Of a stretch of 33,113 nt of DNA, positions 20,263 through 30,781 are shown piece by piece. The stretch is from Nemertoderma westbladi. Lineage: Eukaryota; Xenacoelomorpha; Nemertodermatida; Nemertodermatidae. The first letter of the stretch is position 1. Every line of letters starts with the position of its first letter. Made by a program: the position numbers and the translations under genes. The notes below the pieces were generated by a model. The model was not told where the DNA came from. It did no database searches and worked only from the letters and a program-made list of their open reading frames with translations. Where the stretch lies: positions 1 to 33,113 of the forward strand of contig JAUCBJ010006527.1 in assembly GCA_032718475.1 (NCBI GenBank), read 5' to 3'.

Positions 20263-21318
20263 CGGTATCCTAATTAATTAGTTAATTAATTAAGTCAGCG
20301 TGTCATTATATTCTAACGTTTAATATTGAACTCTGTCAGACTATTTGAAAACAGGATTCAAAACCTCAATGCTGTTCCCCACTGTACGTACACTGTCCCC
20401 ACAGTGCTAAACAGCAGTGACAATGAGGCGTCTTCCTGCTGTGGTCAATTAGGCTCCCCCTTGCTTCCATTATGTCGAAGTTCCAAGGCCGTATTTACAG
20501 ACTAAGATGGTAGAGATGGGGGGGAGGGGTGGGGTGTATTAGTGGTAATGTGGTTGAGGGCTACACCATTTAGATGGAGTCTTCTTATATTTAGCTAAGT
20601 TAATCTTTCTTTGGCTACCCATATGCCTGGGCTGGGACAATGTGAATCCTATCTGGTGGGGCTGCTCATGTAACTGACATATTTTGCTTTGCTGGAAAGG
20701 CAAAGCATTTTACAGATATTACAGTATTTAATGAAATTTCTCCGGCCCTTTCAACATTTTTTCAAGGGGGGGGGGGGGGCGTATAGCCCAATGCCCCCCA
20801 CCCCCCCCCCCCCCCCCTCCCCACCCTAAATCCGCCACTGTGTACGTGATCATGCTTTAGAATATTATCACAATATCACATGATGACACTATCAATATGT
20901 GACAATATCACATGTCATCATGATCATATGATGACTTCACATATAATGGTAGGGCACAAAATAATTATGATTTACTCATTAAAGAAAGTTTTACATAGGC
21001 CACGAAAACGAAATCTTCCTTCCCACTTTATCTGTTCTAATCCCTCCACCAAATATTAGTCGACCTTATAGACGTTAAGGACAAGATTAAAAATTATCTA
21101 AAACTCACAGGATTCCATTAATGCCTTAATCAATCTTCATCATTTAATCATTCATAATCTCAGAACCACTGAAACCAAATCCAATCCTATTTCAAATCCT
21201 ATTTCAAATTCCAAATCCTATAAAACTAGCCTATTGCATTCCGCATTCCTACATTTTTTATTTTATTACTTTATATAAAGGTTAGATAAGAATCCTTTTT
21301 CAGTAGTAGATTGTTTAC
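20263..21318. other. intron 2 distal part
   Basis: Contains a TTAA repeat near 20269-20293, a G run (20766-20779) facing a C run (20801-20817), and palindromic ATCACATGATGACACTATC-like sequence near 20870-20940. No gene seen. Confidence 0.45.
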
Positions 21319-21581
21319 CTTGAATCCAGTTATTATCTTATCAAACTCCGGGTAGTTGACATCTTCTCTGTTATAAATTCTAACATGAACGATATCCTTT
21401 TTACTTCCAAGATCCACCCACCACCAATTAGGAGCATTGAGATCAGAATGGAATCCGCAATCAGGTGCTGCTCCGAACACCGAGGTCTTTATACCATCAA
21501 CAGCAAATTCCGCTGTACAGCCTTGATAGGATGAGTCACTACCAACACGATTGCCAATAATATCAATCTTGTTTGCTTCAC
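21319..21581 (-). CDS. FTP-CUB gene exon 2: first half of F-type lectin domain
   Basis: The acceptor is CATTTGCAG and the donor AAG|GTAAAC. The exon covers SSYQGCTAEFAVDG, APDCGFHSDLNAPNWWWVDL, KKDIVHVRIYNRED and FDKIITGFK. WWWVDLG, IYNRxD and the xxGFK end are hallmarks of F-type lectins. The published fucose-binding signature H-x26-R-x-D-x4-(R/K) is matched for His, the 26-residue gap, Arg and Asp; the last basic residue is Glu here. The vicinal Cys pair usual after R-x-D is also missing. Ligand preference may thus differ from classical fucolectins. Confidence 0.88.
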
Positions 21582-22030
21582 CTGCAAATGTAACGTTTAT
21601 GTTAATACATAGTTGAAGAGTTATATTTAATTTATTTTATTTTTTATTTATTATATAGAGTTATTATACATGAAGGGTTTGCTGGTTTTCAATTTTTAAT
21701 TCAAATTTCATTTAGAGAAGAATTTTATCAAAATTTTAAATAAAAAAATCGTTTAGGAAGGTGTCTTTTACTTCTCGTATATGGCTGTCTCTCAGTTTGA
21801 CTTTCCGTCAGTCATTCAGTCTGACTCCAATACAATAGAAAGCATACTACAATTTCCTATTTGTGTTTTCAAAATTTAACCGAGAGCCTCAGGCCAGAAA
21901 GACAGACAGTTTGGAAGCCATTAAATATGAAAACTATCACTCGAAGTGAATTCTGCAACCAGGAAAACCCCCATAACTAAACGCTTAGCTATAACTACTA
22001 GGATCGGCATGCTGCATTGCAGCTGCATTT

Positions 22031-24230
22031 TTAAGAATGCTGTGCTGGCTTGTCGACAAAATTGCACCGCCACAACTCCCTATCACCCATGACATTTTCT
22101 AGATCATCCGCATCTTCAAGGCCAGTGTCCTTTAAGATGCGTCTCAAGAAAGTCATGGGCTGTCCACCATGCTTATTCACTCCATGAGGCTGCCAAAGCA
22201 CAAGATTATGCACTGGCTGGTCCTCACGGTGAAAGCAATGTCCTGCAAAGCGGAGGCGACTTTGTCGTAGTGTCAAGTTTGGGGGAAGCAATGAGACACC
22301 TCCAATGTTATATAGTGTCTCGTTGGAGATGTGTGCATTGTACTTGACACAATGAACCCGGCGTAGCATTCTTGTAAGAAGTCAACAATGATAACAGCCA
22401 GATACCTGTCTTTCTTTTTTGATAACTCTTCAATTATCCTTCTAAGTGCCAAAATGGGCTACATGGTCCCACGACCTTTACGGAACCCATTCGGATTTCC
22501 ACGGAGCAGTCTCTCAATGGGATCCATGATGCGATTTAATAGAATTCTATTGTATAGCTTTGCAGCACTCGAGATCAATGAGATTCCCCGAAAAGAACCA
22601 TAGAGTGTTAGGTTGCCCTTCTTGGGAACTGGCACCAACTTATTTGTTTTCATTTCTTGTGGGACTCTTGTTGATCGATACATGTCTACTATGATGGGAT
22701 AGATGAGCTTTAAACACTCAGGTATTTTAAAGAGCTCAGGGGGAACACCATCTACTCCACTGGCACGATTGGTCTTAATGCTCTTTGCAGCAGCCTTCAC
22801 TTCTGCAAAGGAGATATCACCAATGGGAATATCTGGGAGTACAGACTCAGACACTTTTACTTCTATAAAGTTATCAGGCAATACCCTGTCATTTTGAGGA
22901 GCTTTTCAAAGTGGGCCTTCCAACCATTGAGGTGATCAGCTGGTGATTTAGCCTTAACCTTGGTGGTTGGTTGGCTTTTCCGCCCAGTAAGCAAGTTGAT
23001 CGATTTCCATGCCTGGGATGATTGCCTGCTGTCGTCAGCATCATTGATGGCATCAACCTGTTGGTTTATTAGCTCCTGTAGATTAACAGAGTACTGCCTG
23101 TTCAGGGACCTAGATGCAGCCTTAACTGCATTCTTGGCCGCTGTAGTCTGTTTGAGTCGGGACTCTTTCTGCGCCTTATAGAGGTCATTTCGGCACTTCT
23201 GAATTTTGTTGTCAGTCCAGGGGGCCCTTTGCCTGTTTCGAGGGTATACAGGAACTGTTTCGGCAGCTGCTAATTTAACTGCTTCTGTGAAGGCAGTATA
23301 GCCCTCGCAGTGATCTGCTGCATCAGAGGCAAGAACCTCATACCTGTTGCTCAGCTGTAGTGTGAAGTTGGATCTCACACTTGGCTGTTGCAACAGAGAG
23401 TACCAGTCATGCCCGCGGCAAGGCAGATTTCGTTGTTCTGCTAGCATGCAGACTAAGTCTTACCTTGGCCACAATAAGGCGGTGATCACTGGAGAAGGGT
23501 CGAAGTGTAAATGCATTACAGTCTTGTATAGAGCTCCTGTATTTCCTACGAAACAGAATATGGTCTATCTGGGACTTGTGACCACTGGGTCCACTATGAG
23601 TCCATAGCTTTCCAGTTCGCTTCTTGAACTGGATTCCAGCCGAACACAATCCATTGCCAGAGATAAATTCCTGAAGATGGACTGAATTTCGGTTAATACT
23701 ATTGCTATAGACCCAAGGCGATGTAGGTGATTGATGCAGACTTGCATTAAAGTCTCCCAGGAATGTTAAGAATGCATGCTGTTCCGCTCCATCAGTAGCT
23801 GCATGTAGATTGTGGTAGAAATTTTCCACCTCCTCTACTGGGGCAACACTAGTTGGAGAGTAGCACACAATCAGAACCACCTTCTTAGCTAGTCTTCCAG
23901 AACATGGGAAGTGGCAACGGATGATGTGGTTAGAGATTTGGTCTATTTTGCCCAATGCTGCATGTGCAGTTGGATTCATCAATAGACCAATTCCACCATT
24001 GCCACTATCATCTGGTGATGCGAGGGCGAGTCGCCAACCGCCCCCCATGTCCTTAATCAGAACCCCATCAGTCTGTCCAGTCTGCATTCGGTGCTCTTGA
24101 ACACCCACTGCGCTAAGAGAAAGCTTATCTGCCAAGGCAGTCAGCTCACCTTGTCGCATTGGGGACCCGAGTGTTAGGGTGTTAACTGAGGCTAGTCTAG
24201 TGGCTTTGTTGGTCAGGGTGGAACATGAGT
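22031..24230 (-). pseudogene. APE-type non-LTR retrotransposon with the RT palm deleted
   Basis: The minus strand starts with an open frame that extends above the Met at 24159 and carries the endonuclease: SAVGVQEHRMQTGQ, VCYSPTSVAPVEEVE, FLGDFNASLHQ, QIDHILFRRK and SSDHRLIVAKV. The catalytic QE, GDFN and SDH blocks are all present. A frameshift near 23430 leads to a linker (ending QAWKSINLLTGRKSQPTTK), and another near 22870 to RT blocks RASGVDGVPPELFK, LVPVPKKGN, FRGISLISSAAKLYNRILL and NGFRKGRGTM. After RYLAVIIVDF (near 22385) the sequence jumps straight to the C-terminus (MLRRVHCVKYNAHISNETLY, RLRFAGHCFHRED). Motifs B and C (QGD, FADD) are missing. It lies in intron 1, in the sense orientation. 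Confidence 0.88.
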
Positions 24231-25133
24231 ATAGCCTCCAACTCCAGAATCCCTCTCCCCCTCACAATCTGGCCTCCCTGGTGACCCAGGGTTTGGGCCA
24301 GAAAGGTCATCAGGAAAGGGACTCAAAGAATTGTTGGCCGCTCTCTCTCCAATAAGGGGTGAGACAGGCAGCCAGTCAGGAGATAACTGACGCCTGTGAG
24401 GCCGATTGTGTCCGGTAGTTCCACTGGCCTCTAGTGGCCGGACCTTCGCATTACTTATGTAATCCATAGGGGGGGTTGGGGGGTGCTTCTTTGTCGAGTC
24501 AGCTCTCGGGGCAAATACCACACCCTGGTTTGCCATTCCACAGGGTGGGTGTCGCAGTGGAGTCAGATATGAGGCCCATCACCCATACCTACTCTGGCGC
24601 ACATGTCCCACCATTGGCTGTGCAGCTCATCTGCTGGGTCATGCCCTGTACCCCTGCTGTCAGGTGCAGGTCGCAGTGAAGTGCACTCAGAGTGGACTGA
24701 GAACACTGACACTGACCAGCCATTGGTAGACCACCATCTGCCTGGCCAGGCCATATACACCTGCACCCAAGTATATGGGTCCTTAATCCAGGACCAAGGG
24801 TGTCCTTATCCCAGAACGAAGGGGGTCCTGGTTACAGGACCAGATTTGCCCTAGTATGGGGTCTATGCAGCCACAGGTGGCACCTCCTTTATGCTGCATG
24901 GAGGTGGCAAGTTTTCTTGATCAATGACCTAGAATACCTGACCTGACCTGATCTTAGCTAGAAGGTGTGCTCTTATGTTGACAGACAGACAGTTGGACAT
25001 GGACAGTCAGATAGACCGACAGACAGAAATACAGAAGAACTAAATTTCATTGAAAATGGAAACTGACCTTAGAAATTAACTCAGCAACCAGAAAATTCCT
25101 CATACAAAAGTATTAGGATGGTGTTGTGCTTAC
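24231..25133. other. intron 1 distal part, probable 5' region of the non-LTR element
   Basis: GC-richer than its surroundings and continuous with the endonuclease frame, so likely the element's 5' UTR to about 24950. Overlapping short frames on both strands show no recognisable product. Short GACAGACAGACAG-type runs lie near 24980-25030. Confidence 0.4.
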
Positions 25134-25191
25134 CTCCACCATTTACCCTCGGAATTATTGCATAAAACAAAAGAATGTTCAGAAACACCAT
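25134..25191 (-). CDS. FTP-CUB gene exon 1: start codon and signal peptide
   Basis: The exon encodes MVFLNILLFYAIIPRVNGG and ends at GGAG|GTAAGC in phase 1, matching exon 2 exactly. The run LNILLFYAII is a good hydrophobic core, and VNG gives a plausible signal-peptidase site. The Met at 25191 is the only Met in this frame before an upstream stop, which fixes the start unless an extra 5' exon is joined at the AG ending at 25245. The consensus donor and the phase match are the main support; the exon is short, so RNA evidence would settle it. Confidence 0.75.
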
Positions 25192-27512
25192 TAGATTAAT
25201 TAGTGAGTCATTGTTTGTGTTAGTCAATCGTTTCGTTGTCAGAGCTGCAAAATTAGTTAATTATGTAATAATTAAAATATAGTAGAAAGTTTCACCAAAA
25301 CATATCAAACAAAAACAGTATCAAAATGCCACCCCGAATAAATATTCGGCACCTATTAAAATTAAGTTTAACCGAAAACATAGTTCCTCTGCCACAACAT
25401 TGCACACAAAAGCCTGTGGCAACCGACATGTCTGTGGTTGTACCTGACTTGTGGCTACTCTTTGCGAAGCCAGGCTAGCACTCTCGCGTAATTATTTAAA
25501 ACGCTCTTAAATTGAATTTAATTTTTAAGAAAACCTTTTAAACAAATAATTCAATTTTTTAATAAACTTATATACTCCAAGTCATAATCTAGCTCTTGAT
25601 AAGTTAGCCTTCAGACCCCGCTCTGTTAAAATCCTCGGTAACGCCCAGGCGTTAAAACGCGTTGTATTGTAATCTTAAAAAGTGATTATTATTAATCACT
25701 TTATAACCAATATCACGCGTCATTAAAGTGACCATATCTATATTTATTACATTGAGACCGGGAAAAAACCCGGAAAAATAACCGGGAAAATAACTCAATA
25801 ATAGGGTAATAAGTGTGTTATTCCCCATTACCTTCACTCACGTACGAGTAATTTATTGCTAAGGCTTCAAACATTTCTAAAAGGGTTTTGTTTGGGGGGA
25901 GTTGATTAAAAATATTTACGTATTTTTGGGGGGAAATAACTATGCATATATATTTTATCACTATTTTTTTCCTATACTGCATTGATACTATTTAATTCAA
26001 CGAATGTGACCTATGGTAGACATTATTTCAGCAATCTTATTTTATGTCTATTTTTTCAGTCATTTTTAATGCTTTAATATGTGGCCTTTCTGCAGCAGAG
26101 TAATAAATTTATTAGTAATTATGTATTTATATACTGTCTCCCCAACGATCGATCTTTCTTGAATAACTTTTCTGACCGTTGTTGGATGGTACACACCCGC
26201 CGCTACTGGACTACCATCATGTCCCACGCCTGTATGTAGAACTTTCATTGTAGCAAAAATTCGTGAATGTTTAAATTTGATACTGATTGATGGAAAGGAA
26301 CCGCGTTTTTTAATTCCTGCTCTCGAGTGGTCAGATAATATTATTCAATAAGATAGTATACCTAGAAATTAAGTGCACATTAAGGTATCCCATACTAGAA
26401 GAACTGTGCCTGCGGTGTAGTACTTTTGTTATCACAGTTTTGTAGATTGGGGGACTAACTCTTGACGCAGAAAATATTTAAAAAGCGTTTATTTCTCCAT
26501 TATTTTAATGGGGAATAACAAATTATAAGACTAAGAGTAAATAGTTACACCCCAATACTTGAGGACTATAATAGTACTTACATTGGTTATTGGTTAGAAG
26601 GTCCAGATTGTCTTTTACCACATTAGGAGCTATTATTAATAATATTTTGAAACTGCGGAAAATTTGTACAAAAAATTGGATCTCGGCTGCTTGGCACTTA
26701 TATAGAAAGTAAACTCTAATTATTAATGAAGTGTACCTGGTAAATATAAGAACCAATGAAAGACCAGCGATTTAAAGTTCCATTGCATCCTTATGGTTGA
26801 TACACTATTTGTGGAAATAACTGAGACGATACGATTTTGAAAAAGGTTAGGCAAATAGAGGCCAATAACGTCAGGTTTGGAATCGGCTCAGAGAGATCTC
26901 TTTTAGTTCTCGAGTTATCGTTGAATATCTGTCCGCCAATCTGTCTGTCAAAATGTAAGACAGACAGACAGACAGACAACCGACATACGGAAAGACTACA
27001 TTCGACCAAATATTAAAACTGACAGCGAAATGAAATCAGCGACCCCGAAAACCGCCGTAAATATAATTTTAGCTTGAAGTTGTGCTTCCATCATGTAGGA
27101 TAAAATTCACCAACCAGACCCCATACAGGTAGTTTTAGTTTAGTTCTGGTAGTTCAGGAAGGTTTGAAATTTGAAGGCGACTATCTCAGAATGGCATTTT
27201 TTCGCACGAAAAATACAACTCCTACGCGATTTCTTAACCGTGTTTTACAATATTTGCTTTATATGAAAGGTAATTTTATAAGCTTCGATATTTTTCCCAA
27301 TTTTCCTCAATGAACCCTCCCTTCCTCCTGTCCGTAAATGCCCTTATTTTGCCCCCCCCCCGCACCCTCCTCCGTTTGTAAATTGTCCACTGAATTAATT
27401 ATTTAAAGATATAAGTTAGTAACTTAAAATATTGCGTATTTGTACTGAAATATAATCTTTATATTAATAAATAATTTAATACCAAATAATTCCGAAGGTA
27501 TATATATAATTG
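25192..27512. other. region upstream of the lectin-CUB start
   Basis: No clear gene. Promoter and any 5' UTR exon of the lectin-CUB gene would lie here. A 60-codon minus frame at 26248-26066 (HTGVGHDGSPVAAGVYHPTT) looks protein-like but is unrecognised. CCGGGAAAA-type repeats lie at 25755-25795 and a GACA microsatellite at about 26960-26978. Confidence 0.4.
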
Positions 27513-28813
27513 TTAATGCTTGATGACGAGGCCTCCTGACTTGCATCTGAGGGCATGCGTAGTAGTGAAGTTGCCGCCGCAGCCCTCGCATTTGGTGGGG
27601 AGAGCTGGTGGAACCAAACCATAGCGAAGGGCGAGACTATCTCGGAACTCATCGGGGCTTAAGTCTGTGTGGACCACGGCCGATGGTTTGGCTGTGAGCC
27701 AGCCACCATTGTTATTTGCAATGGCCCGTTCTACAGTTCGACGGCGACTGGGTGGGAGGGAGGCCACGGAATCCTCCATTTTGGACTTGTAGTCCGCGTC
27801 CTGGGCACTGTGGCTCGCCTTTAGGGTGATTCCCAACTTGGCATTGTGGTCTGCCACGAGGAGGGGTTCACCCGAACGGATTGACTCGACGACTACCGAT
27901 GTCCCGTTTGTGGAGGTAGCCCGTGTGGATGTCTTACGAGTGAGTGGGTCCCTCAGTCCTATCCCTCCATGACATGTGGGAAGGAGGACGATTTCCTCAT
28001 CAATCGTATCCAGAGGGAAGCCAAACAGTGCTGGAATGAATTTCTTGGCCAGTGCTGTGCGGATCGGGGCGATAGCAACATCCTCGGTTGAGATGTTCTG
28101 GACAACAATCTGGACGCCACGTGGACCAAACAGCGCTTGGGCCTGATTCTCGAGCCCCGGCTTGACTATGAGAAAGCTCTTTTCTGGCTCAGGGTAGTAG
28201 CCTATGCTGGGGCCTAGTCGCTGCAGCACGTGCCACCACTTCCTGATCCCATGGAGTGTACCAGCTGATGCAGAGTCGTATGTGTACCAGCTTTGTCGTT
28301 GTGATGGTGTTCGCTGTATCATTGATGGAGCGTTCATTGGTGGTGGCTCGATGGGAGGTAATGGTTGTGATAGTGATCGAGTCTCAGTGTATATCCTTGA
28401 ATGCGGTGACTGTGGGACACTGGTGCTCCTGGTAGGTGATGGTAAGGGTTGAGTGGTAGACAAACTCGATTGAGGTAATAACTTGAGTGAAGCTTGGGTA
28501 ACTTGGGTCTGCTTGAATATTGCCGAATAATACCCAATGATGCCCGAATCATTGGGAGGGTGGTGCACCCATAAACCAGCATTCCGAGGGGATCACGTTG
28601 TGAGATCCCTTCAGCACTCCATATGGGCGACTTTAAGCCAGACATGTAGAGGGCAGCGTGGCCGTTATAAGCGTTGTACACAAAACGTGATGCTCGATGC
28701 CAGTAAATGGGACAGTTCCACAATGCTGCTGGGCGACTCAAGCTGTTGAATGTGTTGCTCGCATCGACAAGCAGCATTGCCTGGGTCTCCTCCTCGTTGA
28801 AAATAGATGTCAT
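27513..28813 (-). pseudogene. R2-like RT with low-complexity insert between motifs B and C
   Basis: The minus frame 28813-28530 has motif A (AMLLVDASNTFNSL), then ALWNCPIYWHRASRFVYNAY, and motif B as EGISQRDPLGMLVYG (QGD changed to QRD). A one-base shift near 28530 leads into a frame to 27513. About 90 residues rich in Ser, Pro, Thr and Gln come first, then QSWYTYDSASAG where FADD/YADD is expected, then GPSIGYYPEPEKSFLIVKPG, PTCHGGIGLRDPLTRKTS, FRDSLALRYGLVPPALPTKC and a knuckle CEGCGGNFTTTHALRC. It stops just past the knuckle, so the nuclease-like domain is lost. Both catalytic blocks are altered, so it is inactive. It is the same family as 4070-4555 and 12985-14283. Confidence 0.8.
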
Positions 28814-28879
28814 GGCAAATCGCCCTCGACTCCGGCTTTGACGCCGGACACCACACTCTGCGATTAGATCTGCGATTAG

Positions 28880-29885
28880 ACAGACCGACCAACAGAGACA
28901 CCGGACTGATTGCCAGGGACAACAGATTGACCAACTGAGATGTCGGACTGACAGGCAGAGACACCAGATTGACCTGCAGAGAAGCTAGACTGACAGACGA
29001 AAACACCAGACTGATCACCAGAGATGCTTGACTGACTGTCAAGAACGCCGGACTGATAGTCAGAAATATCGAACAGACCGTCAGAAACACTGGACTGGCC
29101 GGCAGAGATGACTTACAGGCAGAGACACCACACCAAGTGACACAGGACCAATCGCCAGGGACACCACACTGACCGACAGAGCCGTCAGACTTAAAGGCAG
29201 TAACACCAGACTGACCATCCAGGACACCAGACTGATCGCCTGGACTGGACGCCTAGACTGACGGCCAACGGAGACATCAGACTGATCACCGGGGACACCT
29301 GCCTGACCGACAGAGACCCTGGACTGGCAGAGGGAGACACCAGACCTACCAACGGAGACACCGGCCAGACCACCAGAGCCATCGGACTGACAGACTGACA
29401 GGCTAAAACACCAGACTGAATGCCAGGGACACCAGACTGACCTACGGAGACACCGGACTGATGACCAGGGACAACAGACAGACAAACTGCGACGTCGGAC
29501 TGACAGGCAGAGACACCAGACTGACCTGCAGAGAAGCTAGACTGACAGTCGAAAACACCTGACTGATCACCAGAGATGTTTGACTGACTGTCAAGAACGC
29601 CGGACTGATAGTCAGGGACACCAGACCGACCGAAAGAGATGTCAGACTTACAGGCAGTAACACCAGACTGACCAACCGGGACACCGGACTGATCGCCAGG
29701 GACACCTGACTGATGGCCAACAGAGACATCAGACTGATTACCCGGGACACCTGGCTGACCAACAGAGACACTGGACTGATTGCCAGGGACATTGGACCTA
29801 CCTGTAGAGACACTAGACTGATCGCCAGGGACACAAGACTGATTGATGACAGAGCCATCGGACTGACTGACAGAGCCTGTACTAG
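28880..29885. repeat. 1-kb minisatellite, 21-bp unit
   Basis: About 48 diverged copies of a 21-bp motif such as GACTGACCAACAGAGACACC plus G, alternating with GACTGATCGCCAGGGACACC plus A. Because 21 is a multiple of three, long frames stay open on the minus strand: 244 codons from ATG 29925 to 29191 (GVSVGQS / GVPGDQS heptads), and others in a second frame. The array lies directly upstream of the R2-like RT remnant on the same strand. No conserved flanking domain suggests a protein. Confidence 0.92.
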
Positions 29886-30009
29886 GGGGATCAACACTAC
29901 ATCGAGGGGTTAAAGTGAAATCCAATCATCAATAATCGTGCTCATCGCCTGGGGTTAGCGTGAGGTCCATTAATTATTGTACAGTAGTCTGTCTGGTCTG
30001 GTTTCGCGA

Positions 30010-30306
30010 AGTAGAGTGGCTTCCATTCAGTCCACCAGAGAAGCGACAATCTTCTTTAAACCCAATTATTTTATGCTGCATTAGCTTGCCGTTTCCTTTG
30101 ATCTCCAAAGAAGAACAATCAGACCAACCAATAATTTATTATTATTATAAAAATACAGTAGATCTAATACTGTAATAATAATTATTGGTTGGTCTGATTG
30201 TTCTTCTTTGGAGATCAAAGGAAACGGCAAGATAATGCAGCATAAAATAATTGGGTTTAAAGAAGATTGTCGATTCTATCATGGACTTAATGGAAGCCAC
30301 TCTACT
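30010..30306. repeat. near-perfect 297-bp inverted repeat (long hairpin)
   Basis: The left arm from AGTAGAGTGGCTTCCATT (30010) is complementary to the right arm ending AATGGAAGCCACTCTACT (30306). The arms are about 145 bp and meet at TACAGTA-GATCTAA-TACTGTA, leaving a 7-nt loop. The inner 100 bp of each arm match almost exactly (one clear mismatch in the CGGCAAG block). The outer part, around 30028-30050 against 30268-30290, has several mismatches. A 29-nt G run follows at once. No ORF. It may be a foldback element or a MITE without a body. Confidence 0.93.
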
Positions 30307-30781
30307 TAAGGGGGGGGGGGGGGGGGGGGGGGGGGGGGTCACCATTTTGGTCCGATATTTAAGATCGAATATAATATAATGCACAATTAATTAAATGGTG
30401 TTTCCAAATCAATCTGAAATCCGCTATTTAATAGCTCTTTTAGTTTTCAAGTTATAACAATTTACATATAGGGAGATCTATTGAAATTAATATTACTATT
30501 ATTATTACAATCATAAATATCCCTAAAGATGGTACAGAGTACATACGATAGGTACGAGATACTATAGCTAGCATAAATGGATATACAATGTAAAGGAGTG
30601 AATAAATGACATGTACAGTAGTACAGTAAGTAAATGGGACTATACGTAATTGAAATTGAATATTTAAGAGGTTGCAACATACTGTAAAATATCGATAATT
30701 TCTTGCACATTAAATCCAACAATATCAGCTGACTGGAAACGTACGTCTGTTAGTTCCTTGAAAAATATAACCTTCCATTCA
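30307..30781. other. AT-rich spacer after the G run
   Basis: Starts CTTAAG, a 29-nt G run (30310-30338), then TCACCATTTTGGTC. The same ACCATTTTGGTC phrase after TTAAGGGTGGGG recurs at 32778-32806, suggesting two copies of a repeat end. No gene. Confidence 0.5.

Larger units (their letters stand above)
3764..25191 (-). other. secreted F-type lectin (FTP)-CUB gene, six coding exons
   Basis: Span of the gene model. Coding exons on the minus strand: 25191-25134, 21581-21319, 15593-15389, 10491-10334, 5566-5395, 3994-3843. All introns start GT and end AG, with phases 1,0,1,0,1. Total coding length is 1008 nt (335 residues). Layout: signal peptide (residues 1-18 or so), FTP domain (about 22-175), CUB domain (about 179-285), Cys-rich tail (286-335). 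F-type lectins bind fucosylated glycans and commonly act in innate recognition; CUB domains mediate extracellular protein or ligand binding. The product is therefore inferred to be a secreted recognition protein. Introns of 3552, 5725, 4897, 4767 and 1400 bp are packed with transposon debris, yet no exon has a stop or frameshift. A 5' UTR exon may exist upstream (an AG at 25246-25245 precedes exon 1). Confidence 0.85.

Noticed and set aside
24476-24854. Overlapping 60-80 codon ORFs on both strands
   Set aside because: No conserved blocks; best read as the 5' untranslated part of the non-LTR element in intron 1.
28880-29885. CRISPR-like array
   Set aside because: The 21-bp units are contiguous and diverged with no unique spacers; this is a minisatellite in a eukaryotic genome.
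30145-30384. 79-codon minus ORF with poly-Pro
   Set aside because: It arises from the hairpin and the G run; no coding support.
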